The position numbers and the translations under genes are program-made. From Rahnella sp. AA (GTDB taxonomy: Bacteria; Pseudomonadota; Gammaproteobacteria; Enterobacterales; Enterobacteriaceae): a stretch of 64,000 nucleotides of DNA. Positions 26,709-36,026 of the stretch are shown one piece after another (position 1 is the stretch's first letter; each line of letters begins with the position of its first letter). The DNA lies in the NCBI RefSeq assembly GCF_002834385.1, contig NZ_PITQ01000004.1:1-64000 (forward strand), given 5' to 3'. The notes under the pieces were generated by a model. It worked only from the letters and a program-made list of their open reading frames with translations. It searched no databases and was not told where the DNA came from.

Positions 26709-27425
26709 TCAGATTCCGCCTAAATAAGCTTTACGCACCTCCTGATTCCCTAATAATTCTTCACCTGTACCGCTCAGGCGGATTTGCCCGTTGACCATGA
26801 CATAACCACGGTCTGACAATTTCAGTGCATGATGCGCATTTTGCTCAACCAGAAATATGGTCATTCCATTACGGGCCAGTTCACGCAGCGTCTGAAAAAT
26901 TTGTTTAACGATAATGGGTGCCAGCCCCAGGCTGGGCTCATCAAGCAGCAACAATTTCGGGCGGCTCATCAGTGCACGTGCAATCGCCAGCATCTGCTGC
27001 TCACCGCCGGACATGGTCATTGCCCTCTGTTTACGCCGTTCTTTCAGACGGGGGAATAAATCGAACATGGTTTGCAGATCTTCCGCCGCGTATTTATTTC
27101 CCACCGGAATGGTGCCCATCAGCAGATTCTCTTCGACGGTCATATCCGGGAAAACCCGCCGCCCTTCCGGGGATTGCGCAATCCCCGCCGAAGCCACAAA
27201 GTGCGTGGATTTACGGCTGATATCTTCCCCGCGAAACAAGATTTGCCCGCTCTGCACACGCGGCTGCCCGAATATCGACATCAGCAGCGTCGATTTCCCG
27301 GCGCCGTTGGCTCCGATCAGCGCTACCGTTTCGCCTTCGTTAACCTGTAACGACACTTTCTGAAGCGCCTGAATCGCACCATAGAAAACATCAACTTCGT
27401 GAAATTCCAGCATCGCTTCACTCAT
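26709..27425 (-). CDS. livF: LivF, branched-chain amino acid ABC ATPase
   Basis: 238 residues: Walker A GANGAGKST, signature MSGGEQQM, Walker B LLLDEPSLGLAP, H-loop VEQN (the LivF-type substitution). It powers import of leucine, isoleucine and valine with LivG. It is the last gene of livKHMGF, overlapping livG by 4 bp. Confidence 0.95.
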   Translation of the reverse strand: MSEAMLEFHEVDVFYGAIQALQKVSLQVNEGETVALIGANGAGKSTLLMSIFGQPRVQSGQILFRGEDISRKSTHFVASAGIAQSPEGRRVFPDMTVEENLLMGTIPVGNKYAAEDLQTMFDLFPRLKERRKQRAMTMSGGEQQMLAIARALMSRPKLLLLDEPSLGLAPIIVKQIFQTLRELARNGMTIFLVEQNAHHALKLSDRGYVMVNGQIRLSGTGEELLGNQEVRKAYLGGI

Positions 27426-28315
27426 AAGCTGACCTCGTCGTCTTCATCAGCACCCAGATAAGCGGCGATAACTTTGTCATCATTCTGAATTTCCTGCGGA
27501 ATACCTTCAGCAATCACATCGCCGTGGTCGAGCACAATAATGTGGTCGGAAATTTCCATCACCATCCCCATGTCGTGCTCAATCAGCAAAACGGTAATAT
27601 CGTGGTGGTCGCGCAAAAAGCGGATAATTTTGCTCAGCGTGCGCGTCTCCACCGGATTCAGCCCGGCCGCCGGTTCGTCGAGACAAATCATTTCCGGCGA
27701 GGTGCACATCGCCCGGGCGATCTCCAGACGCCGCTGCTGACCATAGGACATTTCACCCGCAAGCCGGTTGGCACAGTCGACCAGTTCAACCACCTCCAGC
27801 CAGTAAAATGCGCGATCAAGCGCCTGATTTTCTGCCCGACGATAGCCCGGCGTATTCAGCACACCGGCAATCAGATTGCGGTTGGTTTGCATGTGCTGTG
27901 CCACCAGCAGATTTTCAATGACCGACATTTCGCGAAACAGACGGATATTCTGGAATGTTCGCGCCAGCCCGGCACGGTTGACCAGATGCGTTCCGCCAAA
28001 CATTTTGTAGAAGATACGTTTGCCGAGCTGCGCGGGTTTTACCCAGTCATCCGGTTGAAATTTCTGCCCAAGTACCTGAATAACATTGGTCGTGCGGCGC
28101 TGCGTATTCAGTAAAATATTGCCGCCTGTCGCTTTATAGAAACCCGTCAGGCAGTTAAACACCGTGGTTTTCCCTGCGCCGTTAGGCCCGATTAATGCGG
28201 TGATCGACCCGCGCCGTACCTCAAGATTAACGTCGTTCAGCGCCTTAATACCGCCAAAATGCATCATCAGATGTTCAACGCTGAGGATATTTTCATTCAC
28301 AAGGGAAGCCGTCAT
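27422..28315 (-). CDS. livG: LivG, branched-chain amino acid ABC ATPase
   Basis: 297 residues with GPNGAGKTT, the LivG-specific insert including RTFQNIRLFREM, signature MSYGQQRR, Walker B ICLDEPAAGLNP and H-loop EHDM. It overlaps livM and livF by 4 bp on each side. Confidence 0.95.
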   Translation of the reverse strand: MTASLVNENILSVEHLMMHFGGIKALNDVNLEVRRGSITALIGPNGAGKTTVFNCLTGFYKATGGNILLNTQRRTTNVIQVLGQKFQPDDWVKPAQLGKRIFYKMFGGTHLVNRAGLARTFQNIRLFREMSVIENLLVAQHMQTNRNLIAGVLNTPGYRRAENQALDRAFYWLEVVELVDCANRLAGEMSYGQQRRLEIARAMCTSPEMICLDEPAAGLNPVETRTLSKIIRFLRDHHDITVLLIEHDMGMVMEISDHIIVLDHGDVIAEGIPQEIQNDDKVIAAYLGADEDDEVSL

Positions 28316-29601
28316 GGCGCAACTCCTTTACGCACGGTAAACCCGCTGCGGCTGATGCGGATTAACCCGCGCGGACGCCAGATCATCATCACCACCATTA
28401 AGACACCAAACAGCAACACGCGGTATTCTGCAAAGCTGCGCAACAATTCCGGCGCCACGGTGAGGACGAACGCCGCCAGCACCACGCCGATGGTCGAGCC
28501 CATACCGCCGAGCACCACAATAGCGAGGATCAGCGCAGACTCAAAAAAGGTGAACGATGTCGGATTCACAAACCCCTGATATGTCGCGAAAAATACGCCC
28601 GCGATCCCGGCTGTTGATGCCCCGAGCGTAAATGCGGAAAGCTTCACCAGCACATGATTCAGCCCCATGGCGCGGCAGGCAATTTCATCTTCACGCAGCG
28701 CTTCCCATGCACGGCCAATCGGCATGCGGGTCAGTCGGTGTTTGATAAACAGCACCAGCAATACCACCAGAACCAGCACCGCATAGATGAAAATAAACTT
28801 CATGTTCGGGTTATACGTCAGATGGAAAAACTCATGAAACGGCACGCCGCCCTCTTTCGCCCGCCGGCCAAATTCCAGCCCGAAAAACGTCGGCGGTGGC
28901 GCAGAAACGCCGTTCGGCCCGCCGGTGAACGACAGCCAGTTAGTCAGCACCAGCCGGATGATTTCGCCAAAACCCAAAGTGACAATCGCCAGATAATCGC
29001 CGTGCATGCGCAGCACAGGGAAACCCAATAATGCGCCAGCCAGTGCGGCCATGAACGCCGCCAGCGGCAGCATCGACCAGAAACCCAGACCAAGATACTG
29101 ATACCCCAGCGCCAGCCCGTACGCACCAATGGCGTAAAAAGCCACATACCCGAGGTCTAACAGCCCGGCCAGCCCGACGACAATGTTGAGCCCAAGACCT
29201 AGCAGCACATAAATCAGCCCCAAAATAGCCACCGTCAGAATGTATTTTGTGGCAACAAACGGGAAGAAGATGGCCAGTACAATCAGCAGCGGAATAATCC
29301 AGCGCAGATTGCTTTTGTAATCCGGCGGGCGGACATAAACCCCTGCACTGTCTGATTCAAACCGTGCACGCATTTTCTGCCCGGCGGTTGTTTCTAGAAA
29401 GGCACTGAGTATGAAACGACCGAGCATCACCGCAGCGATAATCCAGATAAGCCGTTGAGAATGAAAGCTGAAGCTATAACCATCAAGCACGACACCGACC
29501 ACGGGCCCGAAAATAATCAGAGCCACCAGCCCGGCAAAAATGGAATCCAGTACGCAACGTTTGAGCGAGAAACCGCTGCCCGCAGGAGTTTGTGACATCA
29601 T
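28312..29601 (-). CDS. livM: LivM, branched-chain amino acid permease
   Basis: 429 residues, about ten membrane helices, with the conserved GLAGLLDLGYVAFYAIGAY and the GRAWEALREDEIA coupling motif. Inner-membrane partner of LivH. An extended N-terminal region is usual for enteric LivM. Confidence 0.95.
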   Translation of the reverse strand: MMSQTPAGSGFSLKRCVLDSIFAGLVALIIFGPVVGVVLDGYSFSFHSQRLIWIIAAVMLGRFILSAFLETTAGQKMRARFESDSAGVYVRPPDYKSNLRWIIPLLIVLAIFFPFVATKYILTVAILGLIYVLLGLGLNIVVGLAGLLDLGYVAFYAIGAYGLALGYQYLGLGFWSMLPLAAFMAALAGALLGFPVLRMHGDYLAIVTLGFGEIIRLVLTNWLSFTGGPNGVSAPPPTFFGLEFGRRAKEGGVPFHEFFHLTYNPNMKFIFIYAVLVLVVLLVLFIKHRLTRMPIGRAWEALREDEIACRAMGLNHVLVKLSAFTLGASTAGIAGVFFATYQGFVNPTSFTFFESALILAIVVLGGMGSTIGVVLAAFVLTVAPELLRSFAEYRVLLFGVLMVVMMIWRPRGLIRISRSGFTVRKGVAP

Positions 29602-29611
29602 TTATTTCCCC

Positions 29612-30526
29612 TCACACTTTCGTCACAACCGGACGACCCAACAGGCCCTGAGGGCGGAAAATGAGGATCACCACCAGTAATCCAAAAGAGAACACATCTT
29701 TGTAATCGGAATTCACCATGCCCGAAAACTGCGCTTCGGCAACCCCCAGAATCAGCCCGCCTAACATCGCCCCCGGCAGCGAACCGATGCCGCCAAGCAC
29801 CGCCGCCGTGAAGGCTTTGATGCCGATAATAAATCCGGCGTAGAAATCAAAGGTGCCATAATTCATCGTGACTAAAACCCCCGCCAGCCCCGCCATCGCC
29901 GCGCCGATCATAAAGACCAGCGAGATAATGCGATCGGTGTTTATGCCCAGAATCGATGCCATTTTGCGATCCTGCTGAACAGCGCGACACATACGCCCGA
30001 GCCGTGTGCGGCTGATAATCCACGACAGCACCAGCATCCCGATAAAGGCCGCCACCAGAATAAACAGCTTGGTGTACGTCATCTGAACAAAACTCTCACC
30101 AATGTGGAAACGAACGGCACCATCGAGCATGGTCGGGATCCCCTGTTGTCGCGGGCCCTGACTGATTTGTGCGTAGTTTTGTAGGATAAGCGACATGCCG
30201 ATGGCGGAGATAAGCGGCGCAAGGCGGGTCGAGTTTCGCAAAGGTTTATACGCGATGCGCTCAATCGCCCAGCCATAAACGCCGGTCACCACAATGGTGA
30301 ACACCAGCGTGCCAAGGATCAGCAGCGGAAAGGAATGCAAACCGAAGAAGGAAAGCAGCGCCAGCGCTATGGCACACAGGTAAGCAGAAATCATGTAAAC
30401 CTCGCCGTGGGCGAAGTTAATCATGCCGATAATGCCGTAAACCATGGTATAGCCAATGGCGATCAAACCGTAGACCGCGCCAAGAGTTATGCCATTAAAC
30501 AATTGTTGCAGAAAGAATGAATCCAT
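29612..30526 (-). CDS. livH: LivH, branched-chain amino acid permease
   Basis: About 304 residues from ATG 30526 (MDSFFLQQLFNGITLG). The in-frame upstream codons to 30574 are leader. Eight or so membrane helices with FAHGEVYMISAY and GRMCRAVQQDRKMA motifs identify LivH. It lies 68 bp behind livK. Confidence 0.95.
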   Translation of the reverse strand: MDSFFLQQLFNGITLGAVYGLIAIGYTMVYGIIGMINFAHGEVYMISAYLCAIALALLSFFGLHSFPLLILGTLVFTIVVTGVYGWAIERIAYKPLRNSTRLAPLISAIGMSLILQNYAQISQGPRQQGIPTMLDGAVRFHIGESFVQMTYTKLFILVAAFIGMLVLSWIISRTRLGRMCRAVQQDRKMASILGINTDRIISLVFMIGAAMAGLAGVLVTMNYGTFDFYAGFIIGIKAFTAAVLGGIGSLPGAMLGGLILGVAEAQFSGMVNSDYKDVFSFGLLVVILIFRPQGLLGRPVVTKV

Positions 30527-30593
30527 AAATACGCAGTCTCTTTTTATGGCCGCGCCAGGCTCAGGCGCGGCCAAAATGGCAAATAAGATAGCT

Positions 30594-31724
30594 TTATTCT
30601 TTTACTTCCTGATATTTACCTTTGTCATCCCATTTATAAACGACGTAGTCGGAGACTTTCAGGTCCCCCTTGCTGTCCCAGGATTTTTTACCCATGACCG
30701 TATCAACGCTGTTGGCCTTGAGCCAGGCGCTGGCTTTTGCAGAATCGCTGCCGCCGGTGGCTTTAAAGGCAGCGGCAATCGCCTGGACTGAGGCGTAGGA
30801 GTAGAGGGTGTAACCTTCCGGCTCAAACTTGTTAGCGCGGAATTTATCGATAACGGCTTTGCCGTCCGGGATCAGACGCGGATCTTTACCGAAGGTCATC
30901 AGAATACCGTTGGTGTATTGTGGGCCGCCGGCTGCCGTCACCATTTCTTCGTTCACGATGCAGTCACCGGAGAAGAAGGTCGCCTGAACGCCCTGCTCAC
31001 GCATCTGACGCACCAACGGACCGGCTTCCGGATGGCATCCCCCGAAGAACACCACATCCGGTTTCTGCGCACTGATTTTGGTCACCAGCGCGTTAAAATC
31101 TTTCTCGCCGCGCGACAAGCCTTCGTACATCACTTCTTTCACGCCGCGCTTATTGAGCGCTGCTTTAGTCGCGTCTGCCAGACCCTGACCGTAGGTGTCT
31201 TTATCGTGGATGATGACCACTTTTTTGGCTTTCAGCTTGTCGATGATGTAATCGCTCGCGACTAATCCCTGCTGGTCGTCACGCCCGCACATGCGGAACA
31301 TGTCGCTCATGCCACGTTCGGTAATTTGCGGGTTGGTCGACCCTGGCGTGATGGCGATAATCCCCGCATCGTTATAGACCTCAGACGCAGGCATCGTTGA
31401 AGATGAGCAGAAATGCCCGACAACGGCTTGTACTTTATCCTGATCAACCAGACGGTTAGCCACCGCGACGGCCTGTTTCGGTTCGCAGGCATCATCGCCC
31501 TGCACCAGTTTAATTTTCTCGCCATTAATCCCGCCTGCGGCATTAATGTCTTCGGCGGCCTGTGTGGCACCGTGCCAGTATTGATCGCCGTACGTCGCAT
31601 TCGGGCCGGTGAACGGGCCGGCCACGCCAATCACAATATCCGCACGCGCAGAAAACGCAGTGACCAGACAACCGGCCAGTAAAAGAGAGAGAGGACTTTT
31701 CATAAATTTCATCGACATCATCAT
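30594..31724 (-). CDS. livK: LivK/LivJ, periplasmic branched-chain amino acid binding protein
   Basis: About 376 residues. The start is the first of three ATGs at 31724, which has AAGGA close upstream. The signal peptide ends FSARA before DIVIGVAGPFTG. Type I periplasmic fold with GDDACEPKQAV, VGHFCSSSTMP and the disulfide-forming CEP...FCSS cysteines of LivJ/K. It captures Leu/Ile/Val and heads the operon. In enterics this operon responds to leucine/Lrp, though I did not identify sites. Confidence 0.93.
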   Translation of the reverse strand: MMMSMKFMKSPLSLLLAGCLVTAFSARADIVIGVAGPFTGPNATYGDQYWHGATQAAEDINAAGGINGEKIKLVQGDDACEPKQAVAVANRLVDQDKVQAVVGHFCSSSTMPASEVYNDAGIIAITPGSTNPQITERGMSDMFRMCGRDDQQGLVASDYIIDKLKAKKVVIIHDKDTYGQGLADATKAALNKRGVKEVMYEGLSRGEKDFNALVTKISAQKPDVVFFGGCHPEAGPLVRQMREQGVQATFFSGDCIVNEEMVTAAGGPQYTNGILMTFGKDPRLIPDGKAVIDKFRANKFEPEGYTLYSYASVQAIAAAFKATGGSDSAKASAWLKANSVDTVMGKKSWDSKGDLKVSDYVVYKWDDKGKYQEVKE

Positions 31725-32153
31725 GATCCTTAGCACTGAGTTTGAGTAGAAACCTGAACTAAAAAGACAACTCTGAAGCAGTAATTTGAAATTTAACGCA
31801 CAAGCCGACAGACAGAGGGTGACCCGCTTGTTCACCGATGGCGAATAACATCAAAGGTAAGAAACATAAGCAAAATATCTGCCAGTGTTACCCGACGTCT
31901 TAGAATGTTACGGGTTATGTGAGTATAGATAGTGCCCGGCAAGCGTTGCGGGCAACTGGCAGAAACAACGACGGGATCACACCGCACCGCACTGGTGCTG
32001 AAAAGAATAGGAAAATGGCCATACCCGGACGCCCTGCACCAAAATGCAACGAAAACATCGGGGGTTAAATCCAATGTCATATTTTTCCTTTGCTTCTTGC
32101 GGCGGGTTGTTTTGTAATGCGGGCAGATGATTACAACGGGAAATTACAGAACA
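31725..32153. other. Divergent promoter region livK / ygdI-like gene
   Basis: 430 bp with an imperfect hairpin around 31931-31955 (GTGCCCGGCAAGC/GTTGCGGGCAAC). It must hold the liv promoter. No ORF. Confidence 0.45.
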
Positions 32154-32369
32154 ATGAAGAGATTATCCTGCCTGACGGCGCTCGTTCTGGCGATGACATT
32201 AACCGGCTGCGCTGGCGATTATGTGATACACACCAAAGCTGGTGACCAGCTTTTCGCCCACGGTGAACCCGAACGCGACCGCGATACCGGCATGACCAGC
32301 TACACCGATATGGATGGCGATTACCATCTGATGAATACCAATGATATCGCCGGAATTGTGAAGAAGTAG
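32154..32369 (+). CDS. YgdI/YgdR-family small lipoprotein
   Basis: About 71 residues from ATG 32154. Lipobox TLTG-C at about 18-21, then the short SH3-like YgdI/YgdR domain (DYVIHTKAGDQLFAHGEPE ... DTGMTSYTD). Probably an outer-membrane lipoprotein of unknown role. Single gene. Confidence 0.85.
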   Translation: MKRLSCLTALVLAMTLTGCAGDYVIHTKAGDQLFAHGEPERDRDTGMTSYTDMDGDYHLMNTNDIAGIVKK

Positions 32370-32837
32370 AGGTCATGCCTTAACCCCGTCAGGGGGATCC
32401 CCCATCGCCCTGACCCTATATCACATCCGCTTCAATCTTTGAGATAATCACGCCATCAGTCGCACAGCGGTCAGATTTCCAGCCAATCTCTGCTGAAATA
32501 TGAATCAGGAAAACATAGCTGTATGCAGTAATAAGGAACAGCTTTCGCAAGCTGTTGGAAAGGATGTCCCGAAGCGGGTAAATATGCCCAACATAATCAT
32601 TAAGCGGCAAACTGCTAAAGCTCTCGGCTTAGAAAGTCCATCAATATGTTTGAGGATATGCGGTTATCAGGCCGCCTGTGTAAGCTGTCGCGCCGTAAAT
32701 CATTATGCTTTTCATAAAATCCCTGTACCTGCGATTGAATTGCTCATTGTGAATCTGAGCTGACCGGGATAACCCTTAAATTTTGCCTGACCGCAATTTA
32801 GCGGGGCCCTTTCTTTTCGTTCCGTTACCGCCGATGT
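32370..32837. other. Intergenic, nothing assigned
   Basis: A GTCAGGG...CCCTGAC stem at 32388-32414 may terminate the lipoprotein gene. An 87-codon plus frame (32500-32763) has no ribosome site and no recognisable content. Confidence 0.4.
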
Positions 32838-33596
32838 TTAGTTCCACTGTACGCTGTTCATGATATCCACCAGCTGTAGCTGTACCGCAGGCTTCGAATT
32901 TGTTTTATAGGATGTCGTGAAGATAGCCATTTTCCCTTTCACAGGGATCTGATAAATGAACACCTCCCACGTACCATTCCCGTAAGCATCCGTCCTCTGG
33001 TATGAAACGGTCAGGGCCGTTTTCTTGGCGACGGGGATGACGTAACAGTACGGTGCCTTCGTTACGACCATGCCTTGTTTTGCAAGAGCTGGAGACATGG
33101 TTTTCCCGATTGACTGACACAGTGCATCCAGATCCTGCCTGCTGGCATTCTTAATCTCATCCGGCGAAATGTAATCGTCAGAGATGGAGGCTCTGAATAT
33201 CGCCTCATTTGAACCAGTGTCAGAGCTGGCCATTGCAGCGATCGGGGTATTTGTAGGGTGATCGTCAACCGCTCCAGCTTTTTTCTTAATCTCCATCACC
33301 TGTGCATGGGAGAGTAAAGACCAGCTTTCAGGTAGTTCGAGGCTAACACCCTGTCCGACCCCGTAGCGATGATAGCCTGCCTTTGGCGTGTCATCGTCGG
33401 CTGCAGATCCGGCTGGCGCGGCCAACGCAGCACTTGCACTATTGACTGCAGTAGGCTGTTCCTGAGCCTGACCGCCAGAAGAGCTTTCAACGTCATGTTC
33501 GCTTTGTATACGAGAAGCATCGGAGGCAATAAAAAAGATGACTTTAATTGCGATGAAAATGCCAATAAACACCAAAATTTTTTTGATTGTACGCAC
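32838..33596 (-). CDS. Membrane-anchored protein of unknown function
   Basis: 252 residues. One N-terminal hydrophobic helix (about 6-25) acts as anchor or uncleaved signal. A low-complexity Ala/Ser/Gln linker follows (35-70), then a folded domain with SLELPESWSLLS, C159 and C183, and a beta-rich end. It is most likely periplasmic. I recognise no family. Single gene. Confidence 0.7.
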   Translation of the reverse strand: MRTIKKILVFIGIFIAIKVIFFIASDASRIQSEHDVESSSGGQAQEQPTAVNSASAALAAPAGSAADDDTPKAGYHRYGVGQGVSLELPESWSLLSHAQVMEIKKKAGAVDDHPTNTPIAAMASSDTGSNEAIFRASISDDYISPDEIKNASRQDLDALCQSIGKTMSPALAKQGMVVTKAPYCYVIPVAKKTALTVSYQRTDAYGNGTWEVFIYQIPVKGKMAIFTTSYKTNSKPAVQLQLVDIMNSVQWN

Positions 33597-33718
33597 GTAG
33601 AAAATCCCAAAGTTAATTTTTTATAGTCAATGATTATGTAAGTATCCCGGTAAACTTGACCATTCATTTTTGGAAATCAGGCCTTATCGCCATCAATTAC
33701 GATTTGTTTACAGCGGCG

Positions 33719-33790
33719 TTCTCAGCGTCTGCTCCTGGCATGAAGTCGCCGAGTCGGGCAGCATCAGGCGGCTGAGAGCGGGAAGCGGAT
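33719..33790. repeat. Dispersed CCTGGCA-type intergenic repeat
   Basis: CTGCTCCTGGCATGAAGT...GGCTGAGAGCGGGAAGCGGA. It shares its two ends and centre with the copies at 35325, 36707 and 37462. Confidence 0.55.
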
Positions 33791-33860
33791 TACTACACAT
33801 CACAGTGGCTCACTATGAAACAGTCACGCCAATTGATACATGGAAATGAAGGATATACTC

Positions 33861-34013
33861 ATGTCCCGACTAATCATTATTGATGGCAATCATATCAATT
33901 CGGAGCGTGATTTCCATATTACACTTTTCAGGCTATTGGATTTCGGGAAATATTATGGGGATAATACGGAGATAGTTGCAGGGCGGGATTTTCTATTTCC
34001 CGTGTCAACTTAA
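33861..34013 (+). pseudogene. Truncated barstar-family protein
   Basis: A 50-codon ORF with a good AAGGA ribosome site. Its first 37 residues (IIIDGNHINSERDFH ... LLDFGKYYGDN) match the N-terminal half of barstar-like RNase inhibitors (IxGxxIxSxxDFH...YYGxNLDALWD). The expected NLDALWD is missing, and the sequence becomes unrelated before a stop. Barstar proteins normally have about 90 residues, so this is a truncated remnant or a minimal derivative. No barnase-like toxin gene is adjacent. Confidence 0.6.
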
Positions 34014-34095
34014 GTTAAATTAAAATGCAATAAATCTGTTTTTATATAAAAATTTTGGCCTCAGATAATAATCACACAATACCTAAGGGAATTTA

Positions 34096-35202
34096 ATGAA
34101 GTTACTTCAAGGTTTGCTTTTTATACTGTCCGTTGCGATAACCGGTCAGGCCAGCGCAGCCACCACCACGCTGACTGATGTACTGGGAAATAAAATAACC
34201 TTAGATACGCCAGTGAAAAGAGCGGTATTAGGTTTCTATTTTGAAGATTATATGGCGGTGGGTGGTGAACAGGCGTTTGATCATATTGTCGGCATTTCGC
34301 GTGAAGCCTGGCATGGCAAAGTGCCGGCGAACTGGGATATGTATATTAAACACCGTCCTTCCATTGCCGACATTCCGGATATTGGTGAAATCGACCTGCA
34401 CAACGTGTCGCTGGAAAAGTTAATCAGCCTGAAGCCGGATGTGGTCATTTTAGCCAGCTGGCAGTACGCGGCGTTGAAGTATGAAGTCACGCAGCTTCAG
34501 AGTTTGCATATTCCGGTTGTCGTGCTCGATTACAATGATCAGACGGTAGAAAACCATGTGAAATCCACGGAAATAATCGGGGTATTAACCGGCCAGACTG
34601 GCCGCGCCAATGAGCTGGCCCGACTTTATAAAAATAACATTACGCTGATTGAAGACAGGATCAGACAGGCAAATCTGCCTAAGCCAAAAGTCTACATTGA
34701 GTTTGGTAATAAAGGTCCGGCAGAGTATTCCTTCACCTATGGCGAAAATATGTGGGGCGTGATGCTGCGTCTTGCAGGTGGTGAAAATATAGCAGCGCCT
34801 TTTGTTAAACAGTGGGGCGAAATTAACCCTGAGCAGTTGCTGGTCGCCAGACCGGATGTCATTTTTATTTCCGGCAGGGAGAACAATAAAGTTGATACAG
34901 CACTGGAAATGGGCATCGGCGTCAATGAAGCCGTAGCAAGAGCTAAACTCAACGGGTTCACTCACCGTGACGGCTGGAGTTCATTACCGGCGATTCAGAA
35001 TGGCAAACTCTACGGCGTTTATCAGGGCGCATCTCGTACGCTGGTCGATTTCACAATGGTACAATTTATCGCTAAATCTCTTTATCCTGATTTATTTAAG
35101 GATATTGATCCGGTGAAAAACTATCACGATTATTACCAAAAATACCTGCCAGTTATGCCGGTGGGCACCTTTGCGTTATCGGCCAGCGGCGGTCAACACT
35201 GA
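34096..35202 (+). CDS. Orphan periplasmic binding protein, FecB/BtuF-like (iron-siderophore type)
   Basis: 368 residues. A signal peptide ends GQASA before ATTTLTDVLGN. Type III binding fold: DVLGN start, LISLKPDVVIL helix-strand, long linker helix, and GWSSLPAIQNGKLYG near the end. These features fit uptake of ferric siderophore or a related metal complex. No permease or ATPase gene is adjacent, so it must use a transporter elsewhere. I found no convincing Fur box upstream. Confidence 0.75.
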   Translation: MKLLQGLLFILSVAITGQASAATTTLTDVLGNKITLDTPVKRAVLGFYFEDYMAVGGEQAFDHIVGISREAWHGKVPANWDMYIKHRPSIADIPDIGEIDLHNVSLEKLISLKPDVVILASWQYAALKYEVTQLQSLHIPVVVLDYNDQTVENHVKSTEIIGVLTGQTGRANELARLYKNNITLIEDRIRQANLPKPKVYIEFGNKGPAEYSFTYGENMWGVMLRLAGGENIAAPFVKQWGEINPEQLLVARPDVIFISGRENNKVDTALEMGIGVNEAVARAKLNGFTHRDGWSSLPAIQNGKLYGVYQGASRTLVDFTMVQFIAKSLYPDLFKDIDPVKNYHDYYQKYLPVMPVGTFALSASGGQH

Positions 35203-35324
35203 CTGTTGATCTTGGTCGTTAACAGAAGCCCGGATTATCTCCTAATGCTTGTCAGTTAAATTTTTGACGGTAGCCGTAACGCGGGGCGTTGCGGCTTCTT
35301 TTTTACCACTCTTAGGGAGTTTCT

Positions 35325-35388
35325 CACCCTCCGTCCTGGCACAAAACCGGCTAAAGAACATCAGGCCGCCATGAGCGAAGAGACTGAA
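35325..35388. repeat. Dispersed CCTGGCA-type repeat, diverged copy
   Basis: CCGTCCTGGCACAAAACCGG...CATCAGGCCGCCATGAGCGAAGAG, the same layout as the copies at 33719 and 37462. Confidence 0.45.
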
Positions 35389-35422
35389 GAGCCTGTACGA
35401 CGTGAGTTCATTTCCCAAAAGA

Positions 35423-35899
35423 TTAGTCTGTTTCACTGTATTTAATGATCGGCTGACATGTAACCGGGAAATTAAGGGAATTCGCAATGAAACAAAGTTC
35501 GTGCGCACGGTGATGAAGCTCCATCGCATGATTGATATTATCTCCGGGGCGGATAGTGATTTCAGGTTTTAAAACAATAGAGGTAAAACACCCTTTCTCC
35601 CCTTCTCGCATCGTCCCCTCTGCACGATCGAGGTAGGTATAAACACTTATCCCTACTTCAGAACAAAGATGCAGATACCATAATTTATGACAGGCAGAGG
35701 CCGAGGCAACAAGCAAATCTTCCGGGTTCCAGCATCTGGCATCTCCCAAAAATGCGGGGTCAGATGACCCTGAAATGATGGCTTTCTCTCCTGCCGAAAT
35801 CTCGTAGTTTCGATCATATTTTTTGTAGGATTCTGTACCGCTACCTTTGTTTCCTGTCCACTTTACGTTTACCTGATAGTGATGTTCACGCTGGGTCAT
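35423..35899 (-). CDS. OsmC/Ohr-family peroxide-reducing protein
   Basis: 158 residues of the OsmC fold. Redox cysteines sit in ASACHKLW and in HELCFIANS, the usual spacing on the two long helices. Such proteins reduce organic hydroperoxides in the cytoplasm using thiols. It is divergent from a GntR-type regulator with 127 bp between, containing a palindromic operator, so it is probably under that regulator. Confidence 0.85.
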   Translation of the reverse strand: MTQREHHYQVNVKWTGNKGSGTESYKKYDRNYEISAGEKAIISGSSDPAFLGDARCWNPEDLLVASASACHKLWYLHLCSEVGISVYTYLDRAEGTMREGEKGCFTSIVLKPEITIRPGDNINHAMELHHRAHELCFIANSLNFPVTCQPIIKYSETD

Positions 35900-35985
35900 T
35901 TTGGTGCTCCTGGTAGATTAAAAATTGAATTTTTTTTAAAAAGAAAATTTCTTTTCGCTGTTGTGTTTCTGGATACAACCTAACA

Positions 35986-35999
35986 AATGGTATACCATT
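35986..35999. promoter_or_regulatory. GntR/FadR-type operator
   Basis: AATGGTATACCATT is a perfect 14-bp palindrome with the TGGTaTACCA core typical of FadR-subfamily sites, 27 bp before the regulator start and in the OsmC-gene promoter region. Confidence 0.7.
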
Positions 36000-36026
36000 A
36001 TTCCATATTTTTTTGAGGAGTAATTT

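Noticed and set aside
32500-32763. 87-codon plus-strand ORF
   Set aside because: No ribosome site and no recognisable sequence; probably chance.
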